Source: Cryptomeria japonica (taxonomy: Eukaryota; Streptophyta; Pinopsida; Cupressales; Cupressaceae). From it: a stretch of 64,000 nt of DNA. The stretch spans positions 113,065,433 to 113,129,432 of the forward strand of contig NC_081410.1 of the NCBI RefSeq assembly GCF_030272615.1. Direction: 5' to 3'. Shown one piece after another: positions 60,060 through 64,000 of this stretch. The notes under the pieces were generated by a model that worked only from the letters and a program-made list of their open reading frames with translations, searched no databases and was not told the origin of the DNA. Position 1 is the stretch's first letter. Each line of letters opens with the position of its first letter. Made by a program: the position numbers and the translations under genes.

Positions 60060-60560
60060 CCAACACCCATTTTATTCAATATTTCATATTTAAATTAATT
60101 TTTTAGTTAAAAAATTAGATTGTTAGTTTAAAAATTATTATTTTTTGTTAAAAAATATTGATTTTTAGTTTAATAATTATTTTTTTAATTAGAAAAGTAT
60201 GTTTTTAGTTTAAAAATTAGTTAAATTTAGTTTGATTTTTTTTTTTAATTATTGATAATGAATTTTTTTTATGAATTGATTAGATTAGGATTTTTTTTAA
60301 AGGAATAAATTTAATAAAAATGTTGAAAACCTTGAAACGAAACCAAAACCCCCCAAAAAATCAAAACCAAAACATTTAATTTACAAGATCAAAACAAAAA
60401 TGAAAATGAAAACCAAAACCAAAAAAATACACCAAAAAGGAAACTATTTGAAACATTGTTAAAATTCACCAAAACGAAAATCAAAACATAGAAATTTAAC
60501 TAAAACGTAGAAAAACCAAAACCAAAACGTTTTTTAAAAATAAAATGAAAATGTTGAAAA
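60060..60560. repeat. Low-complexity T/A-rich then A/C-rich tracts
   Basis: 60070-60300 repeats TTTTTAGTTTAAAAATTA-like units. 60330-60560 is dominated by AACCAAAA-type units on the plus strand. No coding signal. Confidence 0.75.
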
Positions 60561-60940
60561 ACCAAAACTTGTAGGATCACATACATGACCATTTGACCCA
60601 TATGACCTAATATATGACCATATAGGAACACAATGGACCGTAAGGGGTCATATGTAGTCCTAAGGGGTCACACATGTGTTCTAACACATGCACAACCACT
60701 TAGGACCACATATGATCCCATAGGATCACATCATGTCCTAAGGGGTCATATTTGGTCCTAAGGGGTCATGCATGTGTTTTTTAACATGTATGCACGCGAC
60801 CCCTTAGGACCACATATGACCCAATTTTTTAACATCTATTGTATACAACATACCCTTTATGACCACATAGGATCACATCACGTCCAACCCCTTACGACCA
60901 CATATGACCCCATAGGATCAACCATAGTGTCCAAAGGGTT

Positions 60941-61014
60941 CATGTATGTGGTCCTAAGGGGTCACACATGCACATTCTAATGTACATGTGTGACCCCTTA
61001 GGACCACATACATG
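60941..61014. repeat. Near-perfect 74-bp palindrome
   Basis: Perfect 30-bp arms at 60941-60970 and 60985-61014; the 14-bp spacer holds a further 5-bp stem (ACATT/AATGT). Homologous sequence on both sides continues the symmetry outward with mismatches. Confidence 0.92.
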
Positions 61015-61510
61015 ACCCCTTAGGACACTATGCATGATCCTATGGGGTCATACATGTAAATGGTCCTAAGGGGTTGAGCACATGTGTGACGGCCTTTATG
61101 ACCACATTGTGCTCTAAGGGGTCATATATGTGATCCTAAGGGATCATGTATGTGTTAGAACACATGCGTGACCCCTTAGGACCACATATGAGCCATATTA
61201 ATATCTTAGTAGTTGGGGTACATATAATTATACCCCAACTACTAGGATGTTAATTTAGGGCTTATATGTGGTCCTAATGGGTCATGCATGTGTTATAACA
61301 CATGCATAGGATCCCTTAGGATCACATATATGATGGTCCCTTAGAACACAATGTGGTCCTAAGGGCTCGTCACACATGCACACGTGAACTAACTCATGCA
61401 TTCAACCCCTTCTATGACCATGCATATGTGTAATATGACTCATAAGATCACACAGTTGACCCTAGGGGGTCATATGTTGTCCTAGGGGGTCACACATATA
61501 CATTATAGAA
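60965..61510. repeat. Foldback 1, about 545 bp
   Basis: Centre at about 61226: TAGTAGTTGGGGTA (61207-61220) and TACCCCAACTACTA (61231-61244) around a 10-base loop. Going outward both arms show, in mirrored order, CACATATGAGCC/GGCTTATATGTG, CCACATTGTG/CACAATGTGG, CCCATAGGATC-type blocks and CATGTGTGACCCC/GGGGTCACACAT. Arms of about 245-280 bp with scattered mismatches and small indels. Confidence 0.85.
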
Positions 61511-61527
61511 CACATGTGTGTATCCCC

Positions 61528-61756
61528 TTAAGCCATCTCCTACTTTCAAATTTGTTCCCCTTTAAGCTGTGCATATGGGATACAATTTAGTTTGATCCCC
61601 TTTCTTGCCATATGTCCCAATTAGGCCTACATCCCCTTTAAGCCATGTCCATATTATACCATGAGTCCCCTTAAGCCATCTCCTATTTTCAAATTCATTC
61701 CCCTTTTAAGCCACATGTGTTGTATAATTTAGTTTGAGCCATGTCAATATTATACC
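61528..61756 (+). repeat. Direct repeat between the foldbacks
   Basis: CCCCTTAAGCCATCTCCTA at about 61528 recurs at 61670 (period about 142), each followed by TTTCAAATT and TTCCCCTTT; ATATTATACCATGAG also occurs twice. Confidence 0.75.
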
Positions 61757-62062
61757 ATGAGTTAGAATGTGTGCATGTGTGTGATGGGCCTTTACTAGGA
61801 CCACATTATGTTCTAAGGGGTCATAATATGGTCCTAAGGAGTCACACATGTGTTAGAGCACATGTGTGACCCCTTAAGACCACATATGACCACTTTTACC
61901 ATCCTATTAGTTGGGGTATACTGTATACACTAAGTATAGGATGTTAAAATGGCTCATATGTGGTCCTAAGGGGTCATGCATGTGTTAGAACACATGCGTG
62001 ACCCCTTAGAACACAATGTGGTCCTAAAGGCCCATCACACACATGCACGCGCTCTAACTCAT
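61757..62062. repeat. Foldback 2, about 306 bp
   Basis: Centre GTATAC-T-GTATAC at 61916-61928. Left arm starts ATGAGTTAGA (61757), right arm ends TCTAACTCAT (62062). Mirrored blocks: GCATGTGTGTGATGGGCC/GGCCCATCACACACATGC, ACATTATGTTCTAAGGGGTC/GACCCCTTAGAACACAATGT. Its centre shares AGTTGGGGTA and AGGATGTTAA with foldback 1. Confidence 0.88.
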
Positions 62063-62464
62063 GCGTTCAACCCCTTTTAGGATCATGCACATGTATGACC
62101 CCATAGGATCACATGGTGTCCTAAGGGGTCATATTATGTGCTCCTAAGAGGTCATGCATGTACATTAGAACATGTATGCATGTCCCCTTAAGCTATGTTT
62201 CATTCCCATTTTAATCCACATGTCCTCATAAGTAGTTTGATCCCCTTTCAAGTGACACATGTCCCAATTAGGCCTACATGCCCTTAAGACATATATATCT
62301 AGTTTAAACACATGCGTCCAGCCCCTTAGGACATAATGCCACCTTTTTAACATTCCCTTAGGACACAATGCCACCTTCTTAACATTTATGTACACAACAT
62401 GTACCCCTTATGACCCAACTTGACCACATAAGATCTCATAGATTATGTACATATGCCCATCCCC

Positions 62465-63850
62465 TTAAGTAATGTGTCTTAAATGATTAGTTACAAAATT
62501 TGTAGATGTTAAATTTAAAATTCCTATTCTAAGTACATGAAATTAACTAATTACGACTATAACCCTCTTAAAACATACTATTACGACCATACCCCTTTTA
62601 ACATACTAGGACCTATTAACTATATATATTATTAAATGCCATATATTAAATAGCATAATGGGTCCTATTAACTATATATGAAATTAAGTAATTACGATCA
62701 AATTAAATAGAATTAAGACCAAGTCTGCTTTTAAGACACATGTAATTAGGACATGCATGTGTCTTAATGGGATCCGAATCATAATTATTTATTTAAAATG
62801 ATCCCCTTAAGCCACACGTGTTTCCTATATTTAAAGTAGTTATTCTTCCCCTTAAGCCACATATATCCTATAATCTAGGCCTATCCCCTTAAGCCACATA
62901 CATCCTAATTAGGCCTATCATCTTAAGCATGCATACATCCTAATTAGGCCAATCCCTTTAAGTCATGTGTCTTAAATGATTAATTACAAAATTTGTAGAT
63001 GCTAAGTTTGAAATTCCTATCAACTAATTACTAAATACTGACCATACGAGCCTCTTAACATACTATTACGACAATACCCCTTTTAACATACTAGGACCTA
63101 TTAACTATATGTATTATTAAATTCCATATATTAAATAGCATGTAATAGGTCCTATTAACTATATATGATTTATTAAGTAATTATGATCAAATTTAATTTA
63201 ATTACGACCATGTCCCCTTAAGACACATGTAATTAGGAAATGCACATACATCCTATAATTTAGGCCTATCCCCTTAAGCCACATAAATCCTAACTAGGCC
63301 TATAGATCATCTTAAGCCACATACATGATACATCCTAATTAGGCCTATAGATCAACTTAAGCCACATACATCTTAATTAGGCCAATCCCTTTAAGATGTG
63401 TCATAAATTATTAATTACAAAATTTGTAGATGCTAAATTTAAAATTCCTATTCTAAGTACACATGAAATTAACTAATTACGATCATGTACCCCTTTTAAC
63501 ATGTATATTATTATGACCATACCCCTTAAGCCACATGTGTCTCCTATTTAAATTTTCTTCCCCTTAAGCCACATACATCCTAATTACGCCTATCCCCTTA
63601 AGCCACTTGTCCTAGTTAGGCCAATCTCTTTAAGTCGTGTGTTTTAAATGAATAATTACAAAAATTTTAGATGCTAAATTTAATTACGACCTATTTAGGC
63701 CTATCCCCTTAAGCCAAAATTATCCTAGATTTCTAGTTTGATCCCCTTAAGCCATGTGTCCTAGTTAGGCCAATCCCCTTAAGTCATGTGTGTTACAATG
63801 ATTAATTACACAAAATTTCATAGATGTTAAATTTTAAATTCTTATACATG
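62465..63850 (+). repeat. About 490-bp tandem repeats, shortening rightwards
   Basis: The block ATGTGTCTTAAATGATTA plus ACAAAATTTGTAGATG begins at about 62472, 62965, 63396, 63636 and 63785, so spacings are 493, 431, 240 and 149. The first two units also share ACATACTAGGACCTATTAAC and TTAAATAGCAT. Between them run CCCCTTAAGCCACATACATC and TAATTAGGCCTATC motifs. The array may continue past the window. Confidence 0.85.
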
Positions 63851-63889
63851 ATCATATATGTAAAAAAGCATGTTCTTGATTTCATGTAC

Positions 63890-63921
<32 letters not shown>

Positions 63922-63928
63922 GTATGTA
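63890..63928. repeat. (CATA)n microsatellite with hairpin
   Basis: Tandem ACATACATACAT run followed by ATATGTATGT, which can pair back with it. Confidence 0.85.
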
Positions 63929-64000
63929 AATTTTTTTATCATTTATCTATTTGTAGAGCTTGTATATGCATATGTTTACAATGTATATATATGTAGATTG

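Larger units (their letters stand above)
60600..62420. repeat. Array of one short motif in alternating orientation
   Basis: Built from GTGGTCCTAAGGGGTCA plus CATGTGTT and their complements TGACCCCTTAGGACCAC and AACACATG, repeated dozens of times. Neighbouring units face each other, giving nested hairpins (for example 60649-60714, 60747-60818, 60941-61014, 61123-61190). No frame is protein-like. Composition differs from the AT-rich surroundings. Confidence 0.9.

Noticed and set aside
60768-62395. Short frames in the foldback field (for example 60768-60980 and 62165-62395)
   Set aside because: Made only of the repeated motif and not conserved between units.
62465-63850. CRISPR-like array
   Set aside because: Units are hundreds of bases, degenerate and of falling length, in a plant-type sequence.

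Overview
The window looks like intergenic DNA from a large, transposon-rich seed-plant nuclear genome. Evidence: plant LINEs with DUF4283-type ORF1 proteins, Ty3/gypsy and Ty1/copia LTR elements, a plant CHHC-type gag, a copia initiator-Met primer site, and long AT-rich spacers. A conifer or other gymnosperm is an inference only. I found no intact host gene, tRNA, rRNA or CRISPR array. Nearly every long reading frame belongs to a decayed mobile element.

Layout. 1-311 is a TATA-box/5'-exon module cut by the window edge. 395-2091 and 9906-10255 are two halves of a decayed Ty3/gypsy pol gene (minus strand), split by LINE A (2092-9905, minus). A second module copy (about 10975-11343) precedes a short copia-like LTR element (11831-13363). 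A 237-bp SINE-like insertion with a 13-bp target duplication follows (14863-15125). LINE B (15691-22026, minus) has recognisable ORF1 and ORF2. The best-preserved element is the LTR retrotransposon at 22082-29841: TSD ATGAT on both sides, LTRs about 97% identical, and one long gag plus protease-like frame with no reverse transcriptase, RNase H or integrase.

29842-35940 is AT-rich with a third module copy. LINE D (35941-40760, plus, 5' truncated) and LINE C (44555-46787, minus, 5' truncated) belong to LINE A's family. LINE C lies between two direct copies of a 1.45-kb segment (41098-42535 and 46788-48260), each carrying a 70-bp tandem repeat. Then come a copia gag scrap, an orphan LINE ORF1 (LINE E, 48770-50275) and the fourth module copy. 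LINE F (52740-58560, plus) follows, then an unidentified broken coding sequence (58694-59785).

The right end (59860-64000) is different. An (AT)n tract and low-complexity DNA lead into about 2 kb built from one short motif in alternating orientation, forming two large foldbacks centred near 61226 and 61922. Beyond these lies an array of about 490-bp tandem repeats that shorten toward the edge.

The elements do not form a joint pathway. Several stops in the LINEs fit C-to-T change at CG and CHG sites, as expected for long-methylated repeats. The observations most worth following are the foldback pair, the gag-only LTR element, the unknown pseudogene at 58.7-59.8 kb, and the dispersed promoter/5'-exon module.
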